DNA of 64,000 nucleotides from NCBI RefSeq assembly GCF_003149085.1, contig NZ_QGDT01000005.1, positions 1-64,000 on the forward strand, read 5' to 3'. This document shows, piece by piece, positions 27,690 to 37,482 of the stretch (the stretch's first letter is position 1; the number at the start of each line of letters is the position of its first letter). The translations under genes were made by a program, and so were the position numbers. The notes below the pieces were generated by a model. That model was not told the DNA's origin. It did not search any database and saw nothing but the letters and a program-made list of their open reading frames with translations. This DNA comes from Dyadobacter jejuensis. Its GTDB lineage: Bacteria; Bacteroidota; Bacteroidia; Cytophagales; Spirosomataceae.

Positions 27690-28775
27690 TTAGTTATTTG
27701 CCGCTATAGCGGTGATTTTCATTTTGTAAACCGCTACTGGCAACTTTACTTTTTCCCTTCTGAAATGCGACCATACGATTTGATTGACCTGTCGGTGTCC
27801 ACAGATGTCCACTGTCGTCAATCTATAAAGCGTCAGCCCACAGCAATCTTTTGTCTTTAATGACCAGGCTTTCCTTATCTGTTGGTGATATTTTGATGAT
27901 TTTACTATTATTGACATCGCTTACATAGGTATTTCCGTCAGTGTCAATTGCCGTTGCTCCTGTTAATGGGGTTTTGTAGAATAACTCCACTTTCGATGTC
28001 AAATCTTTTCAGTTACATTTTCGTCAGTCTGGTATTTTGTTTCTACTCTCCAAGTCGGTCCACTTTCAGACTGGAAATACAGCCATTTTCCATCGGGAGA
28101 AATCTCCAATTGGCCTGTGTGGATTCTCACTTTATTCTCTTTTTTATCTTTCCTAATTTTACCTAGTGGTTTTATAGGTCGTTGAAGGATCAATTTCTAA
28201 AAACTTTCCTCCTTTTGTCTGTAGTTTTATCCAGAATAATTAATGCTGGTTCATGCGCATCAGTCAGATAAATGGTATTTCCCGAAATTCTTAATTCATC
28301 CATAAAAATGGAAGGTTGTGTAATTCCCGAAATTGGAATTTTATGTTGAATGGTATTGGTTTTAATATCAATGGAAACCAGTTTTAATATATTTCCTGAT
28401 ATTGGGTTTTGCCCCATCGCAGGAGTTCTAGTATCCCCATTACAAAGCAGACCATTTACGATGCTTTTGGAATTCGTCCGAACAATTTTTTTCGTTTATC
28501 GCTACACTAGGTTGCCAATTGTTCCAATCTTCAGTCGGGTAGGGAATAATACTTCGGTCTTTTAAAACTTGGCTCACACTTATTCCTTTACGAACTTTTA
28601 TTTTTGGGAAGATGACGAATATTCTACCGTCAGTACTTGTGGTTACACCATTCCAAACCAAATTTGAAGTTGCTATCTGCTGCAATTGTGCCTTGATAAA
28701 ACCGCCGATAAGGAGCAGTGATAATAGGCTTAATGTAATTTTTAACTTTATTTGATTCCACAAAATTACCTTCAA
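27690..28775 (-). pseudogene. Second royal-jelly/yellow-type propeller protein, decayed
   Basis: Pieces of one gene in changing frames. A leader and first blade from 28775 (LSLLLIGGFIKAQ, then VVTTS-like and RIFVIFPKIKVRKG) stop near 28440. A middle part (28190-28417) has IFMDELRISGNTIYLTDAHE. A third (27999-28193) has LEISPDGKWLYFQSESGP. The end reads VNNSKIIKISPTDKESLV and ADAL-stop-IDDSGHLWTPTGQ. At least two frameshifts and one in-frame TAG are needed. It is a paralogue of the intact lipoprotein at 25560. Confidence 0.8.
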
Positions 28776-28832
28776 GCATACCCTGATAAATAGTACATAT
28801 CACGAAATAAATAGAACATATTTACAGAGATG

Positions 28833-28859
28833 AAAAAAATCCTCCACTTGGGAGGATTT
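28833..28859 (-). terminator. Rho-independent terminator after the MBL hydrolase gene
   Basis: On the minus strand a 9-bp stem (AAATCCTCC / GGAGGATTT) with a short loop is followed by seven T residues, five bases below the stop codon at 28864. Confidence 0.85.
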
Positions 28860-28863
28860 AGCT

Positions 28864-29757
28864 TTAAACGGTATAGAAAGCTTTCGGGATATAACGATAA
28901 CCTTTTTCATCCTTTTCGATGAAACCTAAACCGGGAAAGGGTAAATGGTTTCCAAAAAGAAGTTGCTTCGTCGATGCTAATTTTTCAAGAAGATCTTTAC
29001 GGGTTTTAATACCTAATTCTAAATCAGAATCGATTTGATTACCCCATTCAGGATGCTCGACCAATAATATATGCTGAAACGTATCCGCTATATGTACTAA
29101 CTCTTCTCCCTCTGATGAAATGGTAATAATTGAATGACCTGGCGTGTGTCCTGGCGCATTTTCCAATTTCAAAAACCCAAATAATTCCGCGTCATCACCG
29201 TAAAACTGAATATCAGAATCAATTAATGAAAGATGGTGTTTGGCAAACTGAATTTCAAAATCGGCTGTTGCATCTTGTGTCCCCTTGGAAAAATCAGGCT
29301 TTTCCGTTGTCCAGAAATCATTTTCTTTTTTTGAAAGAAAAATTTTTGCATTGGAAAATGCTAATGAATCATCTTCGTTTACAATTCCGCCAATGTGATC
29401 GGGATGAGCGTGAGTAAGTACAATGTCTGTAATGTCTTCAGGTTGAATTCCGGCCGAAATCAGATTTTCTACTAATTTTCCACTGTTGGGGCCGAGTTTT
29501 TGTCCGCATCCGGTATCAACTAAAATAGTTTTATCTTCTGTTATTATAACAAGAACATTTCCTGCTAAAGTCAGTTTGTCGGGAGCAAGAAAATGTTGGC
29601 TCAGAAAATTTTCAATGTCTGATGAGTTGATATTCGGAGCAAACATCGGCTGGATATTTTCTATCACAGACTCTCCATCTGTAAAAACAAAAACCTGTAA
29701 TCTCCCTAGTGGAAACGTAAAGTATCCTGAATTTTTAATGTTGTTAATTGTATTCAT
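28864..29757 (-). CDS. Metallo-beta-lactamase-fold hydrolase
   Basis: 297 residues. The dinuclear metal motif is THAHPDHIGG, with further ligands in APGHTPGHS and in HIADTF and GNHLPFPG. The opening (PLGRLQVFVFTDGE) and overall length resemble the lactonase/methyl-parathion-hydrolase branch of the superfamily, but the substrate is uncertain. It is divergent from an HxlR regulator 103 bases away, which probably controls it. Both ends are clear. Confidence 0.87.
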   Translation of the reverse strand: MNTINNIKNSGYFTFPLGRLQVFVFTDGESVIENIQPMFAPNINSSDIENFLSQHFLAPDKLTLAGNVLVIITEDKTILVDTGCGQKLGPNSGKLVENLISAGIQPEDITDIVLTHAHPDHIGGIVNEDDSLAFSNAKIFLSKKENDFWTTEKPDFSKGTQDATADFEIQFAKHHLSLIDSDIQFYGDDAELFGFLKLENAPGHTPGHSIITISSEGEELVHIADTFQHILLVEHPEWGNQIDSDLELGIKTRKDLLEKLASTKQLLFGNHLPFPGLGFIEKDEKGYRYIPKAFYTV

Positions 29758-29860
29758 TTTTTGATAATTTTGTTAGAACAAAATTAAAGTAAGTAACTAT
29801 CCAAAATATATTACTATCTTTTTTGATAGCGCTATTATTTAGGATATTAAATAAAATAAT

Positions 29861-30217
29861 ATGGCTAAGGTTTCTGGAAATATTGAGAAAAAAGACTGTC
29901 AGGAAATTATGCTTCCGATCCAGGATGCACTGGAAATTCTGAAAGGGAAATGGAAACTTCCGATTATCGTTTCTTTATCTTTTGGAAGTAAAAGATTTAA
30001 AGAAATTTCGAGAGAAATCTCTGGAATTACCGACCGTGTTTTATCCAAGGAATTAAAAGAACTGGAAATCAATTTTCTGATTACCAGAACCGTGCATGAC
30101 ACATTTCCACCAACAGTAGAATACGAAATTACAGAACACGGCTTGTCTCTGGAAAAAGTCATTATGGCGATGAAGGATTGGGGGCTGGAACACAGGAAAA
30201 AAGTCATAGCAAGTTAA
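29861..30217 (+). CDS. HxlR-family transcriptional regulator
   Basis: 118 residues. N-terminal CQEIMLPIQDALEILKGKWK with the conserved cysteine, helix-turn-helix RFKEISREISGITDRVLSKE, and wing FPPTVEYEITEHG. Complete winged-helix HxlR protein. Divergent to the MBL hydrolase gene, and the intergenic space would contain the shared operator. Codon usage is AT-rich, like the rest of the island and unlike the other HxlR gene at 18597. Confidence 0.9.
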   Translation: MAKVSGNIEKKDCQEIMLPIQDALEILKGKWKLPIIVSLSFGSKRFKEISREISGITDRVLSKELKELEINFLITRTVHDTFPPTVEYEITEHGLSLEKVIMAMKDWGLEHRKKVIAS

Positions 30218-30257
30218 TCCTTAGTATGATTTTGAAAATTGTCCTGCTGTTTTAATT

Positions 30258-31151
30258 TCAATTCATAGGCAATTTCCTGAATTCCATAGGTTTCATTCCT
30301 GTTTGTTTCTTAAATAATCTTGTGAAGTAAGATGCGTTTTCAAATCCTAATTCGTACGCGATTTCAGCAACTCCTTTTTGACCCAATCTTAACAGATTTT
30401 TCGCTTCAGAAATCATAAAAATATGAATGAGTTCCATTGCGGTTTTTCCTGTTTCCTGTTTTAATAAGTCACTTAGGTATCTTGGGGAAACAAAAAGTTG
30501 ATCGGCTAAAAAAGCAACATTCGGGAGTCCATTTTTCTCCAAAAAGCCCTCATCCAAATATTTTTTCAACGCGTCATTGAATTTTGAAGCTGTCTTTCCG
30601 GTCACTTGCGCTCTTTCGATAAACTGTCTTCTGTAATATCGCTGTGCATATTTTAAAATCGATGAAATATGGCTTAAGATAATCTCACGACTGTATTCAT
30701 CAGGATTATTAAAATATTCTTCCTGAATTTTCGAGTGAAGTTCTAGGATAATCTGTTCTTCTTTTGGAGAAAGATGCAAAGCTTCCGTCACGTCATAATC
30801 GAAGAAACTGTATTTTTCAATATCCTTGAAAAGCCCGTGACCGTTCAAGTAATCTTCGTGGATCAACAGCATATACCCTTTTTCTTCGAACTGAAGGTCT
30901 TTCAGTTCTATAATTTGACGTGGTTTTGCAAAAAACAAACAACCATTGTCGTGGTCGTATTGCGTACGACCATACATAAAAACACCCGATTTTATTTTTT
31001 TGAAAGCTATTACATAACAATCTGTTGTGAACTCACGGTTACCCAAAGTACAGGCCGACTGGCATCCTATCATACTGAAAAGCGGATGTTCAGGAGCATT
31101 CCAATGATTCCCTAAATGCAGTTCGGTAAGGGTTTTATAATGTATCATCAC
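30258..31151 (-). CDS. AraC-family transcriptional regulator
   Basis: 297 residues (or 296 from the second Met). The N-terminal ~180 residues form a cupin-like sensing region with no assigned ligand. The C-terminal two-HTH AraC domain is clear: FLADQLFVSPRYLSDLLKQE and VAEIAYELGFENASYFTRLF. It lies 31 bases downstream of an SDR gene on the same strand. Related AraC proteins accompany SDR genes at 34457 and 37634, suggesting each regulates its partner dehydrogenase. Confidence 0.92.
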   Translation of the reverse strand: MMIHYKTLTELHLGNHWNAPEHPLFSMIGCQSACTLGNREFTTDCYVIAFKKIKSGVFMYGRTQYDHDNGCLFFAKPRQIIELKDLQFEEKGYMLLIHEDYLNGHGLFKDIEKYSFFDYDVTEALHLSPKEEQIILELHSKIQEEYFNNPDEYSREIILSHISSILKYAQRYYRRQFIERAQVTGKTASKFNDALKKYLDEGFLEKNGLPNVAFLADQLFVSPRYLSDLLKQETGKTAMELIHIFMISEAKNLLRLGQKGVAEIAYELGFENASYFTRLFKKQTGMKPMEFRKLPMN

Positions 31152-31182
31152 TATTAAATTTGAATTACTAATTTACTGGTTT

Positions 31183-32007
31183 TTAATGACCATGAGCCGA
31201 AATACTCACTTCTTTCCACTCTTGAATATCAGTTAATCTTTTGAGGTAAGCCTCATTGATGGTGTGATAGGCTATCTTTCCCAACAATAACCTTTGCGGA
31301 GGATTTTGATTATCGATTAATTCCAAAATAGGTTTTACAGTTGCTTCCGGTTTTCCCCAAGTGTCTGGATTTTCTCCACTTTCATTAAAGGCAGCACGAA
31401 CAGGGTTGTAGTCTTCAATATCAGATGTTGTCTGCACGGCTGAAGCTCCTGCCCAGTCGGTTGCAAATCCATTAGGCTCGATTAAAGAAGTTTTAATTCC
31501 TAAATGCGCTGTTTCAGAACCGATGGTTTCAATTAAACCTTCCACCGCAAATTTTGAAGCGTTATACAATCCTAAAAGTGGTAGGGTTGTTAATCCCAAA
31601 AAGCTCGAAATTTGAATAATATGTCCACTTCCTTGTTTTCTCATCACAGGTAAAACGGCCTGTGCCACCCAAAGCGAACCGAAGAAATTGGTTTCCATCT
31701 GTTCCCTTGCCTGTTGCTCGGTTGTTTCTTCGGTTGTTCCGAATAAACCATAACCTGCATTATTAATCAAGACATCAATTCTTCCGAAATGCTTTACTAT
31801 TTGTTGGGTTACTTCAAAAACTTCTGCACGGTTGTTGACATCTAATATTATGGGAAGAATTTGGTCACCGTATTTATCTTTCAAATTCTCCAAAGCAGCA
31901 ATATTTCGTGCTGTTGCCGCTACTTTGTCTCCTCTTTTCAAAAGTGCTTCAGCCCATAATCTTCCAAATCCTTTTGATGCTCCTGTGATAAAAACTATTT
32001 TGTTCAT
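31183..32007 (-). CDS. Short-chain dehydrogenase/reductase (SDR)
   Basis: 274 residues from MNKIVFITGASKGFG at 32007; a longer frame starts at 32061 but that N-terminus is not family-like. Cofactor motif TGASKGFG, NNAG-type motif LINNAGYGLFG, catalytic Ser in QISSFLG and YxxxK as YNASKFA. Classical SDR. The protein ends AHGH exactly like the SDR at 36658, with which it is clearly paralogous. Substrate unknown. Likely operon with the downstream AraC gene. Confidence 0.92.
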   Translation of the reverse strand: MNKIVFITGASKGFGRLWAEALLKRGDKVAATARNIAALENLKDKYGDQILPIILDVNNRAEVFEVTQQIVKHFGRIDVLINNAGYGLFGTTEETTEQQAREQMETNFFGSLWVAQAVLPVMRKQGSGHIIQISSFLGLTTLPLLGLYNASKFAVEGLIETIGSETAHLGIKTSLIEPNGFATDWAGASAVQTTSDIEDYNPVRAAFNESGENPDTWGKPEATVKPILELIDNQNPPQRLLLGKIAYHTINEAYLKRLTDIQEWKEVSISAHGH

Positions 32008-32124
32008 TGTTTTAATCTTTTTTGTGTGATTTATTGAAGCAAAGTTATTATCAAACCCCATGGAACAGGTAGCTCATTTTAGCTAAAAAATAGCACATAA
32101 ATACGTTTCGGAAAAAGTTCTAAT

Positions 32125-32158
32125 AAAAAACCTCCCAAAAATACATCCGAGAGGCTTT
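32125..32158 (-). terminator. Probable terminator after the AhpD-like gene
   Basis: On the minus strand AAAGCCTC...GAGGTTTTTT forms an imperfect hairpin with a 3' T-run, 35 bases past the stop codon at 32193. Confidence 0.5.
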
Positions 32159-32192
32159 CACTTTACCTACATACTCGTAATTAAAAATCTTC

Positions 32193-32732
32193 CTAAATAG
32201 CCTGGGCCAAAGGGAAATCAATTGGAATCTGAGTGTTGGCAAATACATAGTTGGTAAAGCTCCTTAACGCCACCAAAGCCGTCAACTCAATCAAAGCCTT
32301 TTCGTCATATCCAGCCTTATAGAAATTAGCTAAAGCTACGTTTCCTGCATTTCCTTTATGGTCTGCGATAGAATGAGCTAATTTAATCGCAGCGTCTAAT
32401 TTTACCTCCGAAAAACTTCCTTTTCTGATTTCCAGCGTTTCTTCTTCTGTAAAACCTCTCATTTGTGCTAAAGTTGTATGCGCTGCCAAACAGTAATCAC
32501 ATTCATTGACTTGCGAAACGATAAGATTGATGGCTTCTCTTTCTTTTGCCGTGAAGGATGAGTCGCGCCCCAAAGTTGCCTCGGTTTCCAACATCGATTG
32601 TAAGGCGGATGATGAATAGCCTATGGTTGCATACAAGTTGGGGATTTTTCCCATTTTTTTCTCTACGGCCTGTAAGATGTTCTGTGTAGCAACACTTAAT
32701 TTTCCTTTTTCAGGTACTATAATTGTTTTCAT
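32193..32732 (-). CDS. Carboxymuconolactone decarboxylase / AhpD-like peroxidase protein
   Basis: 179 residues, all-helical. The AhpD redox motif is complete: ECDYCLAAH gives Cys78, Cys81 and His85. The following helix GFTEEETLEIRKG is typical of the peroxidase-related CMD subfamily. Such proteins reduce peroxides or act as decarboxylases. The redox Cys pair favours alkyl-hydroperoxide chemistry, consistent with the OsmC and oxidoreductase genes nearby. The AraC pseudogene directly upstream (32841-33220) may have been its regulator. Confidence 0.88.
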   Translation of the reverse strand: MKTIIVPEKGKLSVATQNILQAVEKKMGKIPNLYATIGYSSSALQSMLETEATLGRDSSFTAKEREAINLIVSQVNECDYCLAAHTTLAQMRGFTEEETLEIRKGSFSEVKLDAAIKLAHSIADHKGNAGNVALANFYKAGYDEKALIELTALVALRSFTNYVFANTQIPIDFPLAQAI

Positions 32733-32840
32733 TTTATAGGATGTAAGATTGTTTCATTCTGTTGATACAAAGTTAAATGGGCTTTTGGCTTAAAGTATAG
32801 CTCATTTCAGCGTAAGAATAGCACAGAAATACGTAGGTCT

Positions 32841-33220
32841 TTATATGTTTTCCTTTCTGTAGGAAGAAGGAGTTTTGCCTTTATATTTTTTAAAAATGTG
32901 GTTTAGATGGCTTTGGTCCGTAAAACCCAAATTCCAAAGCAGTTTTATTAATACCATATCAGTGAGCATTAATCGGCTTTCAATGAGTTTTAACTTGTAA
33001 AGTATTATGTATTATTGCAGGCTTTCTCCAGAGTGTTTTTTAAAATATGCTCTCCTATATTTAGAAGAAAGTTGAAACTGCTCCGATAATTGATTGACTT
33101 TTAATTTTGTGTCCAGCTATTTGTCAAGCTAGTACCACACCCGAAATTTACCATTGAAAACGTCCATTTCCTGCAAGGTAAGGTTGCGGGCAGCGTAACT
33201 AATTATGGTGTTGATTAACT
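32841..33220 (-). pseudogene. AraC-family regulator, decayed C-terminal part
   Basis: The minus-strand translation contains LKVNQLSEQFQLSSKYRRAY, KKHSGESLQ followed by an in-frame TAA, then YIILYKLKLIESRLMLTDM and IKTALEFGF. A frameshift leads to TDQSHLNHIFKKYKGKTPSS and a stop at 32841-32843. This is the two-HTH AraC domain with at least three stops and one frameshift. The sensing domain is gone. It lies upstream of the AhpD-like gene on the same strand. Confidence 0.82.
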
Positions 33221-33618
33221 ATTGGATAATTTGTTCATTGTGGGGTGAAATACCTGCCTTTTCATGACTCGAAAGTAGCTTTCTGCCATTTGGCGCTTAC
33301 CCGAATATTCTTGATCAATTCAATTAATATCATTTTGTGCTTGTTAAAACTACAAACAGCTCCAAGCAGTTAAGAACAATAGTATATGCTCCATAAAAGA
33401 TGTTTACTTATATGAAGAAGCATGACAGCGTAAGTTTTAAGCGTAGAGACGAGATTACAAGAAGGGCTTTGGAAGATAAAACGACCATAAGGGCGTAAAC
33501 AATACAACCGCCAGTAATTCACATAATCAGAGAAATGTATAAGACATTCCCTAAAATCGAAAACTAGGTTCTCTTAGCTTATCGGATTTTTGCATTAGAA
33601 ATTTTAAATATGTTTATT
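33221..33618. other. Intergenic region, no gene recognised
   Basis: About 400 AT-rich bases before the plus-strand SDR gene. No protein-like frame, repeat or strong hairpin was seen. The last ~60 bases must hold the SDR promoter. Confidence 0.4.
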
Positions 33619-34422
33619 ATGAAAAATACAGTATTCATCACCGGTGCTTCATCCGGATTGGGAAAAGCAACCGCAAAATTATTTCAGCAAAACGGATGGA
33701 ATATAATCGCTGCAATGCGTGCACCGGAAAACGAAACAGAACTCTATCTTCTTGAAAATGTGCTATTGGTTCAACTTGATGTGACTAATCCATTGCAAAT
33801 TAAGGAGGCGATTGCGAAAGGGACAGAAAAATTCGGTTCGCTTGATGTTCTAATTAATAGCGCAGGCTACGGATTGATGGGTGTTTTTGAATCTTCAAGC
33901 CCAGAACAGATTCAGAAACAGTTTGACGTTAATGTTTTTGGTTTGATGAATGTGACAAAAGCTGTTTTACCGATAATGAGAGCTCAGAAAAAAGGAACAA
34001 TCATTAATATCTCTTCGTTTGGAGGAGTTACAGCAGGTCCATTTGCTAGTTTATACAACAGCTCGAAATTTGCGGTAGAAGGATTTTCAGAAGCTTTACA
34101 TTTTGAAGTTTCTGTGTTTGGTATTAATGTGAAAATTGTTGAACCCGGAAGTATTGCAACCAATTTCAGGAATAGCCTTGAAATGATAAAAAATGAGATT
34201 GAAGATTATAACGTAGCGCTATCGGCTTTCATTCCAAAATTTACCAAACGTACAGAGCATCTGCCAAAAGCGAACGCGGAACAAGTTGCAGAAACCATTT
34301 TGGTCGCTGCAACGGATCAATTTTCCAAATTAAGATATGTGATTGGCGAAGACGCTCATTTATATATCGATTTGAAAAACAAAAATTCTGAAGAAGATTT
34401 TCTAAGACTAATGCTAGAATAA
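33619..34422 (+). CDS. Short-chain dehydrogenase/reductase (SDR)
   Basis: 267 residues from MKNTVFITGASSGLGKATAK; an ATG three codons earlier (33610) is possible. Cofactor loop TGASSGLG, LINSAGYGLMG (a serine replaces the second Asn of the usual NNAG), catalytic serine in NISSFGG and YNSSKFA for YxxxK. A third SDR of the island, more divergent from the pair at 31183 and 36658. It is followed 34 bases later on the same strand by an AraC regulator, repeating the SDR-AraC arrangement. Confidence 0.92.
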   Translation: MKNTVFITGASSGLGKATAKLFQQNGWNIIAAMRAPENETELYLLENVLLVQLDVTNPLQIKEAIAKGTEKFGSLDVLINSAGYGLMGVFESSSPEQIQKQFDVNVFGLMNVTKAVLPIMRAQKKGTIINISSFGGVTAGPFASLYNSSKFAVEGFSEALHFEVSVFGINVKIVEPGSIATNFRNSLEMIKNEIEDYNVALSAFIPKFTKRTEHLPKANAEQVAETILVAATDQFSKLRYVIGEDAHLYIDLKNKNSEEDFLRLMLE

Positions 34423-34456
34423 TTAGCAGAAACTTATAATTCTAAAAATCCGAAAA

Positions 34457-35374
34457 ATGCCAGAAACTTTTATTTCTATCAGATCTGTTGCAGACCTTCA
34501 TCGATTTTACAATTACGGAAGTCCGAAACACCCTTTGATTACGGTGATTGATTTGAAAAATGTTAGCCGTTGCGAAGTAAATTTTGCAGACTATCTCTAC
34601 AGTCTTGATTTGTACACCATTGTTTACAAAAAATTTAAAGGAAGTTTAAAATATGGACGTTCAGGTTATGATTTTCAGGAAGGAACTCTGATGTTTACGG
34701 CTCCGAACCAGGTTATGAGTCCGAGCGCAGATACAGTGATTGAGGAAGGTTGGTTTCTGGCATTTCAACCCGATTTTATTTTCGGTTCAGATTTAGGTAA
34801 AAAAATTCATAATTACAACTTCTTTCTATATGAAAGCAATGAGGCGCTTCACATTTCTGAAGATGAAAAAGAAATGCTTGATGAGGTCATAGTAAGAATT
34901 AAAAAAGAATATTCTCAGAATATCGACCGCCACACCCAAGGCTTGATTTTAAACCAGATTGAAATGCTACTAAACTATGCTGACCGATTTTATGATCGGC
35001 AATTTTTTACCCGAAACAAACCTGGAAATGACATTACGCATCGATTTGAAACGCTATTGAATGATTACTTCAACGATGAAGAGTTAATAGAAAAGGGAAT
35101 TCCCGAAGTAAAATATTTTGCATTAAAACTTAATCTATCCTCAAACTATTTATCGGATCTGCTTGCTAAATTCACCGGTAAATCAACTATAGAACACATT
35201 CATCTGAAATTGATCGACAAAGCAAAAAATATCCTTTTGGGAACCACAAAATCGGTGAGTGAAATTGCTTACGATCTCGGTTTTGAACATCCTTCTCATT
35301 TTACAAAAGTTTTCAAGACCAAGACCGGAGTTTCTCCTTTACATTTTCGCAGACAAAGAGATTTACGAAAATGA
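34457..35374 (+). CDS. AraC-family transcriptional regulator
   Basis: 305 residues. A ~190-residue sensing domain related to the one in the AraC protein at 30258 (both have KYGRSGYD/YGRTQYD-like segments and an EALHIS/EALHLS block). The C-terminal domain has YFALKLNLSSNYLSDLLAKF and VSEIAYDLGFEHPSHFTKVF. It probably regulates the SDR immediately upstream. The last 12 bases overlap the 3' end of the convergent MFS gene. Confidence 0.92.
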   Translation: MPETFISIRSVADLHRFYNYGSPKHPLITVIDLKNVSRCEVNFADYLYSLDLYTIVYKKFKGSLKYGRSGYDFQEGTLMFTAPNQVMSPSADTVIEEGWFLAFQPDFIFGSDLGKKIHNYNFFLYESNEALHISEDEKEMLDEVIVRIKKEYSQNIDRHTQGLILNQIEMLLNYADRFYDRQFFTRNKPGNDITHRFETLLNDYFNDEELIEKGIPEVKYFALKLNLSSNYLSDLLAKFTGKSTIEHIHLKLIDKAKNILLGTTKSVSEIAYDLGFEHPSHFTKVFKTKTGVSPLHFRRQRDLRK

Positions 35375-36598
35375 TGCCTGCTGATTTAATGCATGATCTG
35401 TAATCCTGGATAATTTAATAACTGCTTTCCTAAAAAACAAGATAGCAATGAAGAGTAGCGATATTATTAAAGCATTTACTGAAGTCAATGTCTGAATATC
35501 TTTAATTTCAAAAAGATTAATTAATCCATAACCAACAATTGAGCTGACCACATACACGCCACCGCCCGTCAAACCACTTGCGACACCTGCATTCGTCGTA
35601 AATCGTTGTAAATTGTAGACGTAAACATTGTTGAAAATGAATCCTGAAATGAGATGTAATGTTAATGTAAAGCCTAATAGATACAATACTCCATCAAATT
35701 TAGAAGTTATAGCCAACATTATTAAAACAATAATCAACATTAAAATAATCGTAGTTACTATTTTAGTAAAAAGCCCTTTTCTAATTAATAATTTCGAAAT
35801 AATTCCTCCACTCATTAAAGCGATTCCCGAACCTAGTGAACTGTATCCTGTTACAACTGGTGAAAACCCATACACTTTTTCAATGATGAATGGACTTATC
35901 ATTCCATAGATTACCAAAAGTGAATAGCTTAAACCGATGATGATTAAGCCCAAATAAAAATCAGGGGTACCCAGCATCTTTCTGTAAATTGCTAGAATTT
36001 CATTTCTTTTAAATACCTGAAAATTGCGTAGAGATTCTCCAGTAAACTGGAGTTCGAAAATCAAAATAATGATGGCTAGTATCCCTAACAGATAAAAATT
36101 GGACTGCCATCCTAATATTACCTGTAAATAGCCGCCGATAAGCGGTGCAACAATGGGTGCAGTCGCCCAAACAATCGAAAAAAGGCTGGTATAATGTTTC
36201 AGCTTTTCGCCTTTAAACATATCGACGAAAAAAGCTCTTTTCCCGACGATAATTAGTGAAACAGAGATTCCCTGGACAATTCTCATCAAATAGATTACAT
36301 CAATCTGTGGAGCTAGGGCAATAGTGAAACTTGCCAAAGAAAAGGTAATTAATGCAAAAATACTGATTCTGTATCTGCCAAAACTATCGAGTATAATTCC
36401 GATAAAAAGTTGGCTGAATCCAGAACTTACCATAAATAAAAGCAGTGAAATCTGTACTTTTTCAACTGGAACACTTAAATCTTCTGCCATTGCCGGAAGT
36501 GAGGGAATGTAAATATCCGTAGTTAAGCCTCCCAGCGGGATGAGTATAAAAGCCAGTAATGTACTGATATATAAATATTTTTCGTCTTGGAATTTCAT
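35363..36598 (-). CDS. Bcr/CflA-type MFS multidrug exporter
   Basis: 411 residues with about 12 transmembrane helices. The family signature is at the N-terminus: PLGGLTTDIYIPSLPAMAED, followed by LLLFMVSSGFSQLFIGIILD and the loop DSFGRYRI. Proton-driven drug efflux through the inner membrane is expected. Located between an AraC gene (convergent, overlapping) and an SDR on the same strand. A terminator between it and the SDR separates the two transcripts. Confidence 0.9.
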   Translation of the reverse strand: MKFQDEKYLYISTLLAFILIPLGGLTTDIYIPSLPAMAEDLSVPVEKVQISLLLFMVSSGFSQLFIGIILDSFGRYRISIFALITFSLASFTIALAPQIDVIYLMRIVQGISVSLIIVGKRAFFVDMFKGEKLKHYTSLFSIVWATAPIVAPLIGGYLQVILGWQSNFYLLGILAIIILIFELQFTGESLRNFQVFKRNEILAIYRKMLGTPDFYLGLIIIGLSYSLLVIYGMISPFIIEKVYGFSPVVTGYSSLGSGIALMSGGIISKLLIRKGLFTKIVTTIILMLIIVLIMLAITSKFDGVLYLLGFTLTLHLISGFIFNNVYVYNLQRFTTNAGVASGLTGGGVYVVSSIVGYGLINLFEIKDIQTLTSVNALIISLLFIAILFFRKAVIKLSRITDHALNQQASFS

Positions 36599-36611
36599 AT
36601 TGAAAGGATTT

Positions 36612-36655
36612 TAAAAAAGAATGCCTTGCTCTTTTTTATAAGCAAGGCTTGAAAA
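36612..36655 (-). terminator. Rho-independent terminator after the SDR gene
   Basis: Stem GCCTTGCT (36623-36630) with AGCAAGGC (36641-36648), flanked by A/T runs on both sides. It sits just past the SDR stop at 36658 and before the MFS start. Confidence 0.8.
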
Positions 36656-36657
36656 AA

Positions 36658-37482
36658 TTAATGACCGTGTGCTGCTTCAGAAACTTCTTTCCAGTCGTTC
36701 CAGGTTTTTATTTTTTCGGCATAAATTCGTTCGGTTTTTTTCAATCCAACTTTTCCTAAGAATAGGCGAAGTGGAGGATTTTCGCTGTCGATTAACTTTA
36801 TAATCGCAGGAACTGTGGCTTCAGGTTTTCCGTAGTCTTCCGGAAGTAAACCTTCTGCTTGTCCTAAGCTCGATTTTAAACCATCATAAGCGGCGATTGG
36901 ATCTCCGTGAACTGCAGAACTACCTCCAAAATCTGTAGTGTAGCCATTGGGCTCAATCAATGTAACATTAATTCCAAACTCTTTTACTTCCATGGCCAAA
37001 GCTTCACTGAAACCTTCCACAGCAAATTTAGTAGCATTGTAAATTCCTAAAGTTGGCAAACTCCAAACCCCTAAAACACTTGATAACTGAATTATGTGAC
37101 CGCTTTGCTGCGCTCTAAATATTGGCAAAGCTGCCTGAGTTACCCAAAGCGTTCCGTAAACATTGGCTTCAAAAACATCTTTAGTTACTTTTTCACCCAC
37201 TTCTTCTACCGCTCCGAAAACGCCATAACCCGCATTATTAATCACTACATCCAGACTTCCGAATTGGTTATTAGCTTTATTTACCGCTTCAAAAACTGCC
37301 GTTCTATCAGTAATATCTAAAGAGATTGGAAGAAAAGTTTCGGGATATTGAGTTGCCAAGTCTTTATAAGCTTCAATATTTCTTGATGTAGCGGCTACTC
37401 TGTCGCCTCTTTTAAGGAATGCTTCTGTCCAAAGTTTTCCAAATCCTCTTGATGCACCTGTGATAAAAATTGTCTTATTCAT
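36658..37482 (-). CDS. Short-chain dehydrogenase/reductase (SDR)
   Basis: 274 residues, MNKTIFITGASRGFGKLWTE. Cofactor loop TGASRGFG, NNAG motif VINNAGYGVFG, catalytic serine in QLSSVLG and YNATKFA. Same length and same AHGH terminus as the SDR at 31183, with many shared blocks (GDRVAATSRNI versus GDKVAATARNI), so the two arose by duplication. Divergently transcribed from the AraC gene at 37634, with 151 bases between them for shared control. Confidence 0.93.
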   Translation of the reverse strand: MNKTIFITGASRGFGKLWTEAFLKRGDRVAATSRNIEAYKDLATQYPETFLPISLDITDRTAVFEAVNKANNQFGSLDVVINNAGYGVFGAVEEVGEKVTKDVFEANVYGTLWVTQAALPIFRAQQSGHIIQLSSVLGVWSLPTLGIYNATKFAVEGFSEALAMEVKEFGINVTLIEPNGYTTDFGGSSAVHGDPIAAYDGLKSSLGQAEGLLPEDYGKPEATVPAIIKLIDSENPPLRLFLGKVGLKKTERIYAEKIKTWNDWKEVSEAAHGH

